Shown: positions 37,479 through 46,858 of the stretch, in pieces
How the letters are laid out: each line of letters starts with the position of its first letter
Numbering within the stretch: the first letter of the stretch is position 1
Assembly (NCBI GenBank): GCA_947455025.1
Contig: CANGLU010000010.1
Span: forward strand, 1 to 62,278
Direction of reading: 5' to 3'
From: Hyphomicrobiales bacterium
GTDB taxonomy: Bacteria > Pseudomonadota > Alphaproteobacteria > Rhizobiales > Beijerinckiaceae
DNA: 62,278 nucleotides
The notes under the pieces: model-generated
What the model saw: only the letters and a program-made list of their open reading frames with translations
What the model was told of the DNA's origin: nothing
Database searches by the model: none
Position numbers and translations under genes: made by a program

Positions 37479-38054
37479 ATGATTAATACCATCTTCGCAT
37501 CATCGGCTGAGCTTAATGCCCGGCAAAGCCTTATTCGGACAGGCGTGTTGGCTGTGGTCGGCTCGGCTCTGTTGGCGATTTCCGCGAAGGTTCAGGTTCC
37601 TTTCTGGCCCGTTCCGATGACGATGCAGACTTTGGTTGTCTTGCTGATCGGCGCGCATGGCGGTGTTCGTCTGGCGGCTGCAACGGTACTTGCTTATCTT
37701 CTTGAGGGCGCTTCTGGCCTTCCGGTGTTCTCAACCGGCGCCGGACTTGCTTTCATGGCAGGACCAACGGGCGGCTATCTTGCTGGTTTTCTTGGGGCAG
37801 CGCTTTTATCCGCCTATGCGGTTGAAAAAGGTTTTGCGAAAACCCTGTTAGGTGCAGCGGCGGTGTTTATCGTTGCGGATATGCTTATTCTTGCCTTGGG
37901 CTTCGCTTGGCTTTCAACATTGATTGGTGCTGAAAAGGCACTTGCCGTTGGCGTGATCCCGTTCCTTCCGGCTGAAGCGGTTAAGATTGCATTGGCCACG
38001 GCTTCAATGCCGTTGGTGCAAGCCTTTTTGCAGCGTTCAAACCACGCTGAATAA
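37479..38054 (+). CDS. bioY: Biotin transporter, BioY
   Basis: The product from the ATG at 37479 is 191 residues and has a strong GGAGGGAG upstream; an earlier start at 37398 would add an unlikely leader. It is a six-helix S component of an energy-coupling factor transporter. The conserved KVQVPFWPVPMTMQTLVVLL and LPVFSTGAGLAFMAGPTGGY segments are BioY signatures. It binds and imports biotin. No bioM or bioN is next to it, so it may work alone, as some BioY proteins do, or borrow an ATPase elsewhere. Its stop abuts the stop of the convergent phosphatase-like gene. Confidence 0.94.
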   Translation: MINTIFASSAELNARQSLIRTGVLAVVGSALLAISAKVQVPFWPVPMTMQTLVVLLIGAHGGVRLAAATVLAYLLEGASGLPVFSTGAGLAFMAGPTGGYLAGFLGAALLSAYAVEKGFAKTLLGAAAVFIVADMLILALGFAWLSTLIGAEKALAVGVIPFLPAEAVKIALATASMPLVQAFLQRSNHAE

Positions 38055-38639
38055 TCAATCGTTCGATCGGATTAATTCTGGCGCGGCAACAACGCGCCAG
38101 AACGCTCTGTCCATCGCGCCCGTGCCGCTCCAAAGCCACGGAAAATGCCCATAGCGAAACGAGAGTTGACGCGCGGCAATGTCGGGTGGATCCCCCTTAA
38201 CAGCCAATCGATAAAGCGCCGAGGCCAAGCCCGAGCGATCCGCGCCCGCCTCGCAATGAATAAGCAGCGGGCGTTTGGCATTCCGCATCAATTCAACGAG
38301 CCGTTTTAATGTTGCATTGTCGGGTTCATGGTTCGCCGAGAGGGCCAGATTTTCATAGGCTAGTCCGAGTTTTTCACCGGCTGAAACTTCATCGCGATAC
38401 CAGTCATCCTCGGGGTGTTCACCGCGCAGGTTGATAATGGTCTTTATGCCTTTTGCATTTACCAGTTCGGTCAAGCGGGCGGGCGATAATTGGGCGGAGC
38501 GGAAAACCTGCGTGGCGTCCACCTCGTGCACATTGCCCGTTAAGCGAAGACCAAGAACCCATGCGGCGGCCATTACCACAAGGATGGCTAGTGCACGGCT
38601 TGCGATTTTGAACGGGCCTTTGATCTTAGCCGAATTCAT
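38055..38639 (-). CDS. Tyrosine/dual-specificity phosphatase-like protein, membrane-anchored
   Basis: The 194-residue protein has an N-terminal hydrophobic anchor (about 12-30) and a cysteine phosphatase core. The P-loop HCEAGADRSGLASAL (about 128-142) matches C-x5-R. The upstream NLRGEHPEDDWYRDE may hold the general-acid Asp. Similar proteins near the inner membrane dephosphorylate protein tyrosine or lipid phosphates. The start ATG at 38639 follows a TTG that is also in frame. It ends one base after bioY ends. Confidence 0.82.
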   Translation of the reverse strand: MNSAKIKGPFKIASRALAILVVMAAAWVLGLRLTGNVHEVDATQVFRSAQLSPARLTELVNAKGIKTIINLRGEHPEDDWYRDEVSAGEKLGLAYENLALSANHEPDNATLKRLVELMRNAKRPLLIHCEAGADRSGLASALYRLAVKGDPPDIAARQLSFRYGHFPWLWSGTGAMDRAFWRVVAAPELIRSND

Positions 38640-38857
38640 TTTCAATGGTTTCCGATTGGATGCAGTGCAGTATAGATCAGATTGGCTTGGTTTTAAGGGT
38701 AAAAATCGGATTTATGCGATTAACTGACGCACGCCCAAGTTCCTGCTTGTTAAGTCGTGATTTCAATTATAGCATTTGTCCTAATTCGAAGCATGAAGAC
38801 TTCGAAGCAATGAAATGGTGGAACGCAATACACAAGCCCTAGGGGGAAACAGCCGTG

Positions 38858-39736
38858 ATGGATGTTTCTGACGAGTCTAACGATATGTTGACGAATAATG
38901 GGCTGGCGGGCGATGCGGAATTCCGCGTTGACCACGCGACCTTTAGCGTGGCTGTCGAAGATATTGAGGAGCGCACGACAAAGCTGGTCGATGTCGTGGC
39001 CAAATCGGTTATTCCAGAGCTGCTTGCAAAATTCGAAACCACTTTCGCCGTTCCTGATCCGATAGAGGCGCATGCGGGCGAGGTAGAAATTCTTCGCCTG
39101 GCAGAGATTGTCCTCGGCCCTGACGATGGCGAAACGATCAGCTATCTGGAATCCTTGCGCGAGCGTGGCTTGTCGCTTGATCTCTTGCATCAAGAATTGC
39201 TTGAGCCCACGGCGCGCCATTTGGGTGAGTTGTGGACGCAAGATATGCTTGATTTTTTAGATGTGACAATCGGGGTCGCACGCCTACAACGCATGGTTCA
39301 TTATTTTGCGCGGCTGGATCAAATTCCACCCTATGATGAAATGCGCCGCGTTCTGGTGGTGCAAACCCCCGGCGAGATGCACAGCTTCGGCATCACCATG
39401 ATCCGCCGCTTTTTAACGGCCGGTGGTTGGAACGTATTTACCGATGCCCATATGACGGCGGAGCAGATTGGGGAAGCGGTGTCGCGTGAATGGTTTAGCG
39501 TGGCTGGGTTTTCTTTGGCGGGCGAGACGCATATCGAGCAGCTCGCCGATGTGATTGCCCATGTGCGCAAGGCCTCAAGAAATCCGAAGATCGGCATTAT
39601 GGTGGGCGGGCCAGCCTTTGCCGCCGATCCCGGCCTTGTTGCCCGAGTGGGCGCGGACGGAATGGCAGCCAATGGACCAACAGCCGTTATTTTGGCCAAA
39701 AAGCTGCTCGCAGCAAGTCTTAGCCCCGCTATCTAG
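38858..39736 (+). CDS. Cobalamin-binding regulator, AerR/PpaA-like
   Basis: The 292-residue protein has a helical region (about 75-150) ending in LWTQDMLDFLDVTIGVARLQ, which resembles the B12-cap part of PpaA/AerR and MtrR-type regulators. A C-terminal B12-binding Rossmann domain follows (about 163-290). The His of the DxHxxG-like motif is in GEMHSFG (His near residue 175), with the lower ligand core GFSLAGETHIEQL and MVGGPAFAADP. In phototrophic alphaproteobacteria AerR and PpaA use cobalamin to control photosystem genes through CrtJ/PpsR. No such genes are here, so the target is unknown. A GTG directly before the ATG is an alternative start; AGGGGG lies upstream. Confidence 0.85.
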   Translation: MDVSDESNDMLTNNGLAGDAEFRVDHATFSVAVEDIEERTTKLVDVVAKSVIPELLAKFETTFAVPDPIEAHAGEVEILRLAEIVLGPDDGETISYLESLRERGLSLDLLHQELLEPTARHLGELWTQDMLDFLDVTIGVARLQRMVHYFARLDQIPPYDEMRRVLVVQTPGEMHSFGITMIRRFLTAGGWNVFTDAHMTAEQIGEAVSREWFSVAGFSLAGETHIEQLADVIAHVRKASRNPKIGIMVGGPAFAADPGLVARVGADGMAANGPTAVILAKKLLAASLSPAI

Positions 39737-39890
39737 GACTTTTCGGGCCAATTTTGAGCGCTAAAACGAACGGGCATGATTTTTCATGCTCCTATCGTCT
39801 TAGAGCAATCTGACCATAATGTTCTTCCGTAAGTGAGTTGATCGTCGTAAAACGATGGGCAGCGTTGCATAAAAAAGGGGAGAATGCCAA

Positions 39891-41090
39891 ATGAAGATGA
39901 AATTCGCCTGGCTCTTAGCGGCCAGCATGATGACTGCGCCAGTATGGGCTGCAGATCCGATTAAGATTGGTGTGGCCGGACCATTTACCGGCGGTTCCGC
40001 GTCGATGGGCGTCAGCATGCGCGACGGCGTGAAATTGGCTGTCAGCGAAATCAACGCCGCTGGCGGCGTAATGGGCCGTCCAATCGAACTCGTTGAGCGC
40101 GATGACGAAGCCAAAAACGAACTCGGCGTGCAGATTGCGCAAGAGTTGATCAATAAAGAGAATGTTGTTGCGACCGTTGGCTATATCAATACGGGTGTGG
40201 CGCTTGCCTCGCAGCGTTTCTACCAAGAAGCTGAAATTCCCGTGTTCAACAATGTTGCAACGGGTTCGATTGTCACCAAGCAATTTGCTGGTGCTGACTT
40301 CAAGGCCAATTACATTTTCCGTAACGCCGCGAATGATACGATCCAAAGCGCGATGATTGCGGAAGAAGCGGTTAAGCGCCAGGGCTTCAAAAAGCCTGCC
40401 ATTTTGGCGGATGCCAGCAATTACGGCCAGCTCGGCAAAACCGATTTGACCAACGCCTTGCAGAAAATGAACATCACGCCCGTTGCGACGGAAAAGTTCA
40501 ATGTCGGTGATACCGATATGACCGCGCAACTTTTGCGTGCAAAAGAAGCGGGCGCCGACGTTATTCTTACCTATGCGATTGGTCCTGAGCTTGCCCAGAT
40601 TGCCAATGGTATGGCGAAGCTTGGCTGGAAGGTGCCGATGATCGGTTCTTGGACGCTTTCCATGGCGAGCTTCATCGACACAGCGGGTCCAAATGGCGAT
40701 GGCGCCATGATGCCACAGACCTTCATTCAGCAGCCAACGACGCCAAAGCGTAAGGCGTTCATTGAAGCCTATCAGAAGGCCTATAATGTCGATCGTATGC
40801 CATCCCCCGTTTCGGCGGCGCAGGGCTACGATTCGATCTACCTCTTGGCTGCTGCCATTACCCAGGCGAAGAGCACCGAAGGCCGTGCTATTCGCGAAGC
40901 GCTTGAAAACCTGAACACGAAGATGGAGGGCGTGGTGACGACCTATGATCATCCGTTCTCGGCGGCGGATCACGAGGCGATCTCGGACAATATTCCGGTA
41001 TTCGGCCTTGTTAAGGGTGGTCGCGTGGGCCCAGCCCATCCGGAAGATATTGAAGGCGATAAGGCCCTTCGCATCAAGCCGAAGGCTTAA
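39891..41090 (+). CDS. Branched-chain amino acid ABC transporter, substrate-binding protein
   Basis: The 399-residue periplasmic protein has a signal peptide (MKMKFAWLLAASMMTAPVWA, then ADPIKIGV). The mature part is a type I binding protein of the LivJ/Leu-Ile-Val class, with GVAGPFTGGSASMG, INAAGGVMGRPIELVERDDE and the central NAASNYGQ-type hinge (about 165-185). GGGGAG precedes the start. It leads an operon with the permease, fused permease-ATPase and second ATPase. A hairpin after its stop probably lowers downstream expression so that the binding protein is in excess. Ligand may be branched-chain amino acids or a related amide or urea. Confidence 0.9.
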   Translation: MKMKFAWLLAASMMTAPVWAADPIKIGVAGPFTGGSASMGVSMRDGVKLAVSEINAAGGVMGRPIELVERDDEAKNELGVQIAQELINKENVVATVGYINTGVALASQRFYQEAEIPVFNNVATGSIVTKQFAGADFKANYIFRNAANDTIQSAMIAEEAVKRQGFKKPAILADASNYGQLGKTDLTNALQKMNITPVATEKFNVGDTDMTAQLLRAKEAGADVILTYAIGPELAQIANGMAKLGWKVPMIGSWTLSMASFIDTAGPNGDGAMMPQTFIQQPTTPKRKAFIEAYQKAYNVDRMPSPVSAAQGYDSIYLLAAAITQAKSTEGRAIREALENLNTKMEGVVTTYDHPFSAADHEAISDNIPVFGLVKGGRVGPAHPEDIEGDKALRIKPKA

Positions 41091-41116
41091 GCTCCTTCGA
41101 CTTTCTCACATTATGA

Positions 41117-41139
41117 CCCGCCCGCATTCAGCGGGCGGG
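41117..41139 (+). terminator. GC-rich hairpin between binding-protein and permease genes
   Basis: A perfect 9-bp stem CCCGCCCGC/GCGGGCGGG with a 5-base loop ATTCA lies 26 bases after the binding-protein stop and 19 before the livH start. A short T-rich tail (TTCTTAT) follows. It fits an attenuator or a 3'-end-protecting hairpin in a transport operon. Confidence 0.65.
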
Positions 41140-41158
41140 CTTCTTATGGGGCCTTGCC

Positions 41159-42058
41159 ATGCAGATTTTGATGCAGTTGATCGTCAGCGGCATATCCGTT
41201 GGGATGATTTATGGCGTTATCGCCTTTGGATATCAGCTCACTTTTGCCACGTCTAAGACGTTGAATTTCGGACAAGGCGAAGCCCTGATGCTCGGTGCGC
41301 TCGTTGGCTTGACGACGGTCAATTTTCTTATCGGCAATGCGCTTGGTAATTTCTGGGCCTATATTTTGATGCTGCCTGTCGTGCTGGCCTTTGGCGCGTT
41401 GCAGGGCAGCGTTGTGGAATGGCTTGGCGTACGCCCTGCGATGCGGGCCAAATCCGAGGCTGGCTGGATTATGGCCACCATCGCGCTCGGTATTATTTTT
41501 AAAAATCTCGCTGAAAATATATGGGGTCGTGACGCGCTGCGTTTCCCTTCGCCGCTACCCGAAGCCTCGCTTTCGATTGGCGGCATTCGCATTCAGCCCA
41601 TGGAAATCGTTGTCGTGCTTGGGGCCATTGTTTTGATGGTCGTCGTTGAATTGTTCAACCGCTATTCGATCTATGGCAAAGCGGTGGTGGCGACATCAAA
41701 TGACCGCGATGCGGCTGGATTGATGGGCATCAACACCAACCGCATTATCACTTTTTCCTATGCGCTTTCCTCAATGAGCGCGGCCTTTGCTGGCGTGCTG
41801 GTGGCGCCGATTACGCTAACGGGTGCTTCAATGGGTGCTGTGTTGGGCCTTAAAGCCTTTGCCGTGGCCATCATTGGCGGCTTGTCGAGCGGGCTTGGTG
41901 TTGTTATCGGCGGGTTGATCTTGGGCATCACCGAGACGCTGACGGGCTATTACATCTCGACGGGTTATAAAGACGTCCCCGGCCTTTTGCTGTTGTTGAT
42001 TGTGCTTTCGCTAAAGCCCTCAGGGCTGTTTGGCAAAGCGGCTATTAAGAAGGTTTAA
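41159..42058 (+). CDS. livH: Branched-chain amino acid ABC transporter permease LivH
   Basis: The 299-residue permease has about eight hydrophobic segments and the LivH start MQLIVSGISVGMIYGVIAFGYQLTF. The coupling segment near residue 190 is DRDAAGLMGINTNRIITFSYA, the cytoplasmic loop that docks on the ATPase. The operon order and spacing (6 bp to the next gene) are standard for this transporter class. It forms the channel with the LivM half of the fused protein. Confidence 0.92.
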   Translation: MQILMQLIVSGISVGMIYGVIAFGYQLTFATSKTLNFGQGEALMLGALVGLTTVNFLIGNALGNFWAYILMLPVVLAFGALQGSVVEWLGVRPAMRAKSEAGWIMATIALGIIFKNLAENIWGRDALRFPSPLPEASLSIGGIRIQPMEIVVVLGAIVLMVVVELFNRYSIYGKAVVATSNDRDAAGLMGINTNRIITFSYALSSMSAAFAGVLVAPITLTGASMGAVLGLKAFAVAIIGGLSSGLGVVIGGLILGITETLTGYYISTGYKDVPGLLLLLIVLSLKPSGLFGKAAIKKV

Positions 42059-42063
42059 GCGCC

Positions 42064-44043
42064 ATGTCGAGACTCTTCTGGATCCTCGCCATTGCGGCGA
42101 TTGCGCTTCTGCCCTTCGGCATGACGAGCCCTTATTATCTGCATCTCTGTGTCACGATTGCGATTTTCTCTATCGTGACGCTCGGTCTGGATGTCGTGTT
42201 TGGCTATACGGGCGAAGTATCGATTGGACATGCGGCGCTGCTTGGCATTGGAGCCTATACGGCTGCGGTTTTATCCATGCATTTCGGAATCGGCTTTTGG
42301 ACATCCATTCCGATTGCCATTGTAATCACAGCAGGCTTTGGTGCGTTATTGGCCTTGCCTGCGCTGCGCGTGACAGGGCCTTATTTGGCCATGGTGACGC
42401 TCGCCTTTGGCACGATCATTCAAATCTTGATCAATGAAATGGTGGATCTCACCAATGGCCCGTTGGGCGTTAAATTCAACACGCCGATCTTTTTAGACCT
42501 TCGGCCTTACAGCAATGTACTCCCCTTCCTCGATATGTCGTTTAAACGCATGAAGGAAATGGAGTTTTTCTATGTGACGGCGGCGGCTTTGCTGCTCACC
42601 ATCATCATCATCAACCGTGTTTTGGCCTCCCATTACGGCCGTGCCTTTGAAGCGCTGCGGGATAGTCCTATTGCATCGGATTGCATGGGGGTAAGCGTTT
42701 ATAAGCACAAAGTGATCGCGTTTGTTCTGTCTGCGGCCTTGTGCGGGCTTGCAGGTGTTTTGTTTGCCTATTCGGAACAATATGTCGCGCCGAATAATTT
42801 TACCTTCGAATTGTCGATCCAATTTTTGCTGGCCGTGACGATGGGTGGTCGTAAATCACGGCTAGGGCCTATTCTGGGTGCCGCGATTATTGTGTTCTTG
42901 CCCAATCTTCTGGCCGATATCGCCCTGTTCCGGATCATTGCAGGCGCGATTGCGGGCTTTGCGATTGTTGCAGGTGGCATTAGCCTTTATCGCGACAGAG
43001 AGAACGCAGTTCGCATTTTGATACCCGTTATCTTATGCGTGCTCTTTTTTGTGTTCTCGCTTCTGCTCCAGAAAATCACCGATTATAAGCTCGCGATTTT
43101 CGGCGTGATGATCTTGTTTGTCGTTTACTATTTGCCCGAAGGGATTGTTGGTTTACTATCGCAACTCTGGGCGAAGCGTGGCAAGGTTTTGGCGATTGAT
43201 ACCGCGTTAGCGAATGCACCCGAGACGCAGGCCATCACAGTGCAAGCATCTTCTACGGCGCAGGCTGATGCTTTGTTATCCGTTGAAAGCATTTTGATGC
43301 AATTTGGTGGTCTCAAAGCCATTGATGGCGTTTCCCTATCCGTGAAGCCCGGCACAATCCATGGATTGATTGGCCCGAATGGTTCGGGAAAAAGCACGAT
43401 GATGAATGTGCTCACGGGCATTTATGTGCCGACCGCCGGAGCCATTCGCTTTGCCGGACATGCTATGGCGGGCTTGAAATCGCCTGAAATTGCGTTGAAG
43501 GGGATTGCGCGCACCTTCCAAAATGTTCAGCTCTTTGGCGAGTTGAGCGTGCTTGAAAATGTGATGGTGGGTTTGCATCATTCGTATAAATCCGGCTTTT
43601 TCAGCGTGGCGCTCAGAACGTCTCTGGCACGCAATGAAGAGGCGAGGGCGCGCGCACGCGCGATGAATATTTTGCGCTTTACGGGCCTTGATGGCTTAGC
43701 GACCGAGGAAGCGCGTAACCTGCCTTATGGCAAGCAGCGTCTGCTCGAAATCAGCCGTGCGCTGGCGCTTGATCCACGCCTTCTATTGCTCGATGAGCCA
43801 GCGGCTGGATTAACCGCGCCCGATATTGTTGAACTCATGGCGATCATCCGCAAAATCCGCGAAGCCGGATTAACGATTGTGCTGATCGAACATCATATGG
43901 ATGTGGTGATGAGCCTCTGCGATACGGTGACGGTGCTCGATTTCGGCCAGAAGATTGCCGAAGGGTTGCCAGCCGATGTGCAGCGCAACCCGCGCGTCAT
44001 TGAAGCCTATCTTGGCGGCAGCTCTGCTGCCCAACCTGCTTAA
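42064..44043 (+). CDS. Fused LivM permease / LivG ATPase
   Basis: The 659-residue protein joins a LivM-type permease (about residues 1-370) to a LivG-type ATP-binding domain (about 400-655). The permease half has GYTGEVSIGHAALLGIGAYT and the docking loop DSPIASDCMGVSVYKHKVIAF. The ATPase half has Walker A GPNGSGKST (about 437-445), the LivG signature LPYGKQRLLEISRAL and Walker B LLLLDEPAAGL, and ends after HHMDVVMSL. In E. coli these are separate proteins. The fused form is known in Hyphomicrobiales. The linker (about 370-400) is Ala/Thr-rich. No frameshift is seen. Confidence 0.92.
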   Translation: MSRLFWILAIAAIALLPFGMTSPYYLHLCVTIAIFSIVTLGLDVVFGYTGEVSIGHAALLGIGAYTAAVLSMHFGIGFWTSIPIAIVITAGFGALLALPALRVTGPYLAMVTLAFGTIIQILINEMVDLTNGPLGVKFNTPIFLDLRPYSNVLPFLDMSFKRMKEMEFFYVTAAALLLTIIIINRVLASHYGRAFEALRDSPIASDCMGVSVYKHKVIAFVLSAALCGLAGVLFAYSEQYVAPNNFTFELSIQFLLAVTMGGRKSRLGPILGAAIIVFLPNLLADIALFRIIAGAIAGFAIVAGGISLYRDRENAVRILIPVILCVLFFVFSLLLQKITDYKLAIFGVMILFVVYYLPEGIVGLLSQLWAKRGKVLAIDTALANAPETQAITVQASSTAQADALLSVESILMQFGGLKAIDGVSLSVKPGTIHGLIGPNGSGKSTMMNVLTGIYVPTAGAIRFAGHAMAGLKSPEIALKGIARTFQNVQLFGELSVLENVMVGLHHSYKSGFFSVALRTSLARNEEARARARAMNILRFTGLDGLATEEARNLPYGKQRLLEISRALALDPRLLLLDEPAAGLTAPDIVELMAIIRKIREAGLTIVLIEHHMDVVMSLCDTVTVLDFGQKIAEGLPADVQRNPRVIEAYLGGSSAAQPA

Positions 44044-44055
44044 AGGGAGAGAGTC

Positions 44056-44778
44056 ATGTTGAAGATCGACAATCTCGTTGCAGGTTACGGCAAGGTGAAG
44101 GTCCTGCACGGCATCTCCATTCATGTGCCAAAAGGAAAAACAGTTGCGCTTATCGGCTCGAATGGCGCGGGCAAGACCACAACATTGCGCGCGCTTTCCG
44201 GCATGTTAAAGCCCGAGAGCGGTTCGATTGTTTTGGGCAGCAAAAATATTACGGGTCTCACCTCGCATGATATTACGCGGCTTGGGCTCGCGCATTCTCC
44301 TGAAGGTCGCCGTGTGTTCTCGACCTTGCCGGTGATGGATAATCTCTTGCTCGGTGCCTTTCCACGCCTCACGGGCATGCGGGCCAAAGGCGATGTGGAT
44401 GGTGACATCAATCGGATGTTCGAACTGTTTCCACGGTTGAAAGAACGCAAAGCCCAATTGGCCGGTACGCTTTCAGGCGGCGAGCAGCAAATGCTGGCCA
44501 TGGCTCGCGCGCTGATGTTGAACCCCGACGTGCTGTTATTGGATGAGCCCTCGATGGGGCTTTCACCGCGCTTGGTGGAAGAGATTTTTCACACGATTGA
44601 GCGTTTGAAAAAGGCCACTATTACGATGCTTCTCGTCGAGCAATTTGCAGCCGCGGCTTTGGACGTATCGGATTTTGGCTATGTGATGGAAAATGGCCAT
44701 ATCCGCACCTCAGGCGAAGCCAGTGCATTGCAGAATGATCCGGCGGTGAAGGCTGCTTATTTAGGCGGCGGGCATTAG
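44056..44778 (+). CDS. livF: Branched-chain amino acid ABC transporter ATPase LivF
   Basis: The 240-residue ATPase has Walker A GSNGAGKTT (about residue 35), signature LSGGEQQMLAMARAL, Walker B LLLDEPSMGLSP and the H-loop LVEQFAAAALDVS, as in LivF. A strong AGGGAGAGAG lies upstream. It pairs with the LivG half of the fused protein to drive import. It ends by overlapping the stop of the convergent ABC-F gene by four bases. Confidence 0.94.
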   Translation: MLKIDNLVAGYGKVKVLHGISIHVPKGKTVALIGSNGAGKTTTLRALSGMLKPESGSIVLGSKNITGLTSHDITRLGLAHSPEGRRVFSTLPVMDNLLLGAFPRLTGMRAKGDVDGDINRMFELFPRLKERKAQLAGTLSGGEQQMLAMARALMLNPDVLLLDEPSMGLSPRLVEEIFHTIERLKKATITMLLVEQFAAAALDVSDFGYVMENGHIRTSGEASALQNDPAVKAAYLGGGH

Positions 44779-46397
44779 GAGCGCAAACCCGGCGCTTCTT
44801 GGCCCGTTCTCTCCACATATTCGGTATAGCCGCCGCCATATTGATGGATACCATCTGGCGTGAGCTCCAATACCCGATTGGAGAGGGCGGCTAAAAAGTG
44901 CCGATCATGCGAGACAAACAGCATTGTGCCTTCATATTGCGAAAGCGCCGTAATCAACATTTCCTTTGTCGCCATATCGAGATGGTTGGTCGGCTCGTCG
45001 AGCACAAGGAAATTGGGCGGATCGAATAACATAATCGCCATTACAAGGCGTGCCTTTTCGCCACCGGATAAAACACGGCATCGTTTTTCGACATCATCGC
45101 CCGAAAAACCGAAGCAACCGGCGAGCGAGCGCAACGCGCCTTGGCCTGCTTGCGGAAACGCATCTTCTAACGATTGAAAGACGGTGCGTTCACCATCGAG
45201 CAACTCCATAGCGTGCTGCGCGAAATAGGCCATCTTGACGCTGGAGCCGACGGCAACTTGTCCTTCATCCGGTTCGGTTGTGCCAGTAATGAGTTTTAAG
45301 AGCGTTGATTTACCCGCGCCGTTAACGCCCATCACGCACCAGCGCTCGCGGCGGCCGATTTGGAAATCGAGCCCTTCATAAATCCGCTTGCTGCCATAGC
45401 TTTTATGGACGTTTTTTAAACTCACAATATCATCGCCCGAGCGCGGCGCAGGGGGGAATTCAAACACCACGGTTTGGCGGCGCTTTGGCGGTTCCACGCG
45501 GTCAATTTTTTCAAGCTTTTTGACGCGGCTTTGCACTTGGGCCGCGTGCGAGGCGCGCGCCTTAAAGCGTTCAATGAATTTGATTTCTTTAGCGAGCATC
45601 GCCTGTTGGCGTTCAAATTGCGCTTGCTGCTGCTTTTCAGACATTGCGCGTTGCTGTTCGTAAAATTCGTAATTGCCGGAATAGGTTGTTAGACCGCCGC
45701 CATCGATTTCGATAATTTTATTGACAATACGGTTCATGAATTCGCGGTCATGCGAGGTCATGAACAAAGCGCCATCATAATTTTTGAGAAAATCTTCAAG
45801 CCAGATAAGGCTTTCGAGATCGAGATGGTTCGATGGCTCATCGAGCAACATGACGTCGGGGCGCATGAGAAGAATGCGGCCCAGTGCGACGCGCATTTTC
45901 CATCCGCCGGAGAGTTTACCGACATCGCCTTCCATCATCTCTTGGCTGAAGCTTAAACCTGAGAGTACTTCTCGCGCGCGACCTTCTTGTTCATACCCGT
46001 CGAGCTCTTCAAAACGGGCTTGGACCTCGCCATAACGCTCGATGATCTCGTCCATCTTATCGGCTTGATCGGGATCGGCCATAGCACCTTCAAGCGCTTT
46101 GAGCTCGGCTGCAACTTCGCTGACGGGACCTGCACCCTCCATCACTTCGGCAACGGCGCTCCGGCCCGACATTTCACCGACATCTTGGCTGAAATAGCCA
46201 ATCGACACGCCACGATCGACCGCAACTTGGCCTTCATCGGGGAGCTCCTGTCCCGTGATCATCCTGAACAGCGTGGTCTTACCCGCGCCATTGGGGCCAA
46301 CAAGCCCGATTTTCTCGCCTTTTAGCAGAGAGGCCGAGGCTTCGATAAAGAGAATTTGATGGCCGTTTTGTTTGCTGATGTTTTCGAGGCGGATCAT
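44775..46397 (-). CDS. ABC-F family ATPase
   Basis: The 540-residue soluble protein has two ABC domains and no membrane segments. Domain 1 has GPNGAGKTTLFRMITG and LSGGWKMRVALGRIL. Domain 2 has GVNGAGKSTLLKLITG and LSGGEKARLVMAIML, and the linker between them (about 240-320) is charged and helical. ABC-F proteins act on ribosomes in translation control or antibiotic protection; YbiT-like and Uup-like types are both possible. The start ATG at 46397 begins the ATPase; an open frame reaches to 46595 but does not look coding. Confidence 0.92.
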   Translation of the reverse strand: MIRLENISKQNGHQILFIEASASLLKGEKIGLVGPNGAGKTTLFRMITGQELPDEGQVAVDRGVSIGYFSQDVGEMSGRSAVAEVMEGAGPVSEVAAELKALEGAMADPDQADKMDEIIERYGEVQARFEELDGYEQEGRAREVLSGLSFSQEMMEGDVGKLSGGWKMRVALGRILLMRPDVMLLDEPSNHLDLESLIWLEDFLKNYDGALFMTSHDREFMNRIVNKIIEIDGGGLTTYSGNYEFYEQQRAMSEKQQQAQFERQQAMLAKEIKFIERFKARASHAAQVQSRVKKLEKIDRVEPPKRRQTVVFEFPPAPRSGDDIVSLKNVHKSYGSKRIYEGLDFQIGRRERWCVMGVNGAGKSTLLKLITGTTEPDEGQVAVGSSVKMAYFAQHAMELLDGERTVFQSLEDAFPQAGQGALRSLAGCFGFSGDDVEKRCRVLSGGEKARLVMAIMLFDPPNFLVLDEPTNHLDMATKEMLITALSQYEGTMLFVSHDRHFLAALSNRVLELTPDGIHQYGGGYTEYVERTGQEAPGLRS

Positions 46398-46858
46398 GAT
46401 GGGTAAAGAACCTTTTTTGGGAATTGCGGCGCCCTTATGCCATGGATACGCGCTCACGTAAGCCCGTTCTTGCTGACAAAATGTTGAAAGCCAACACGCA
46501 TTGACCTGAGCGTTAACGAAGGAAATTGGCCCTAATGCGTCGTTCTGCCTGTGGATGACGGTGATTAACTGCCTTTTGGCGCAGGATGGCGGCACGTGTC
46601 ACAATCACAGAATGTATCGAATAAGGTGCTTGGTTTTAATCACGCGCCGCATAAACGTCCTATAATGCGGTCTAAATGAGCTATGTGACATAAAAATGGG
46701 GGCATTTTCGTTACCCATAGGCCAAATCGGGCCAATATGCCTTCCATTGACCGCGCCGGATGAAGAGCGAAGATGGCGTCGTAAAATGTGGCGGTGGGGT
46801 AGGTTAAGAGACTGCCTTTCGTTTGGCGTGTTGTGTAACTATTGCGTGCGGGGATGGT
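46398..46858. other. 461-bp intergenic region between ABC-F and bactofilin genes
   Basis: The genes on both sides diverge, so promoters for both should be here. I see no tRNA, clear hairpin or small conserved ORF. The part closest to the ABC-F gene stays open in its reading frame, but its composition does not look coding. Confidence 0.5.

Noticed and set aside
39915-41039. Long open frame (374 codons) on the minus strand inside the binding-protein gene
   Set aside because: The plus-strand gene has a signal peptide, family motifs and operon context. The antisense product is Arg/His-rich without motifs.
46398-46595. N-terminal extension of the ABC-F gene
   Set aside because: The ABC-F family begins at the chosen Met. 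The extension has no conservation pattern and lies in a promoter region.
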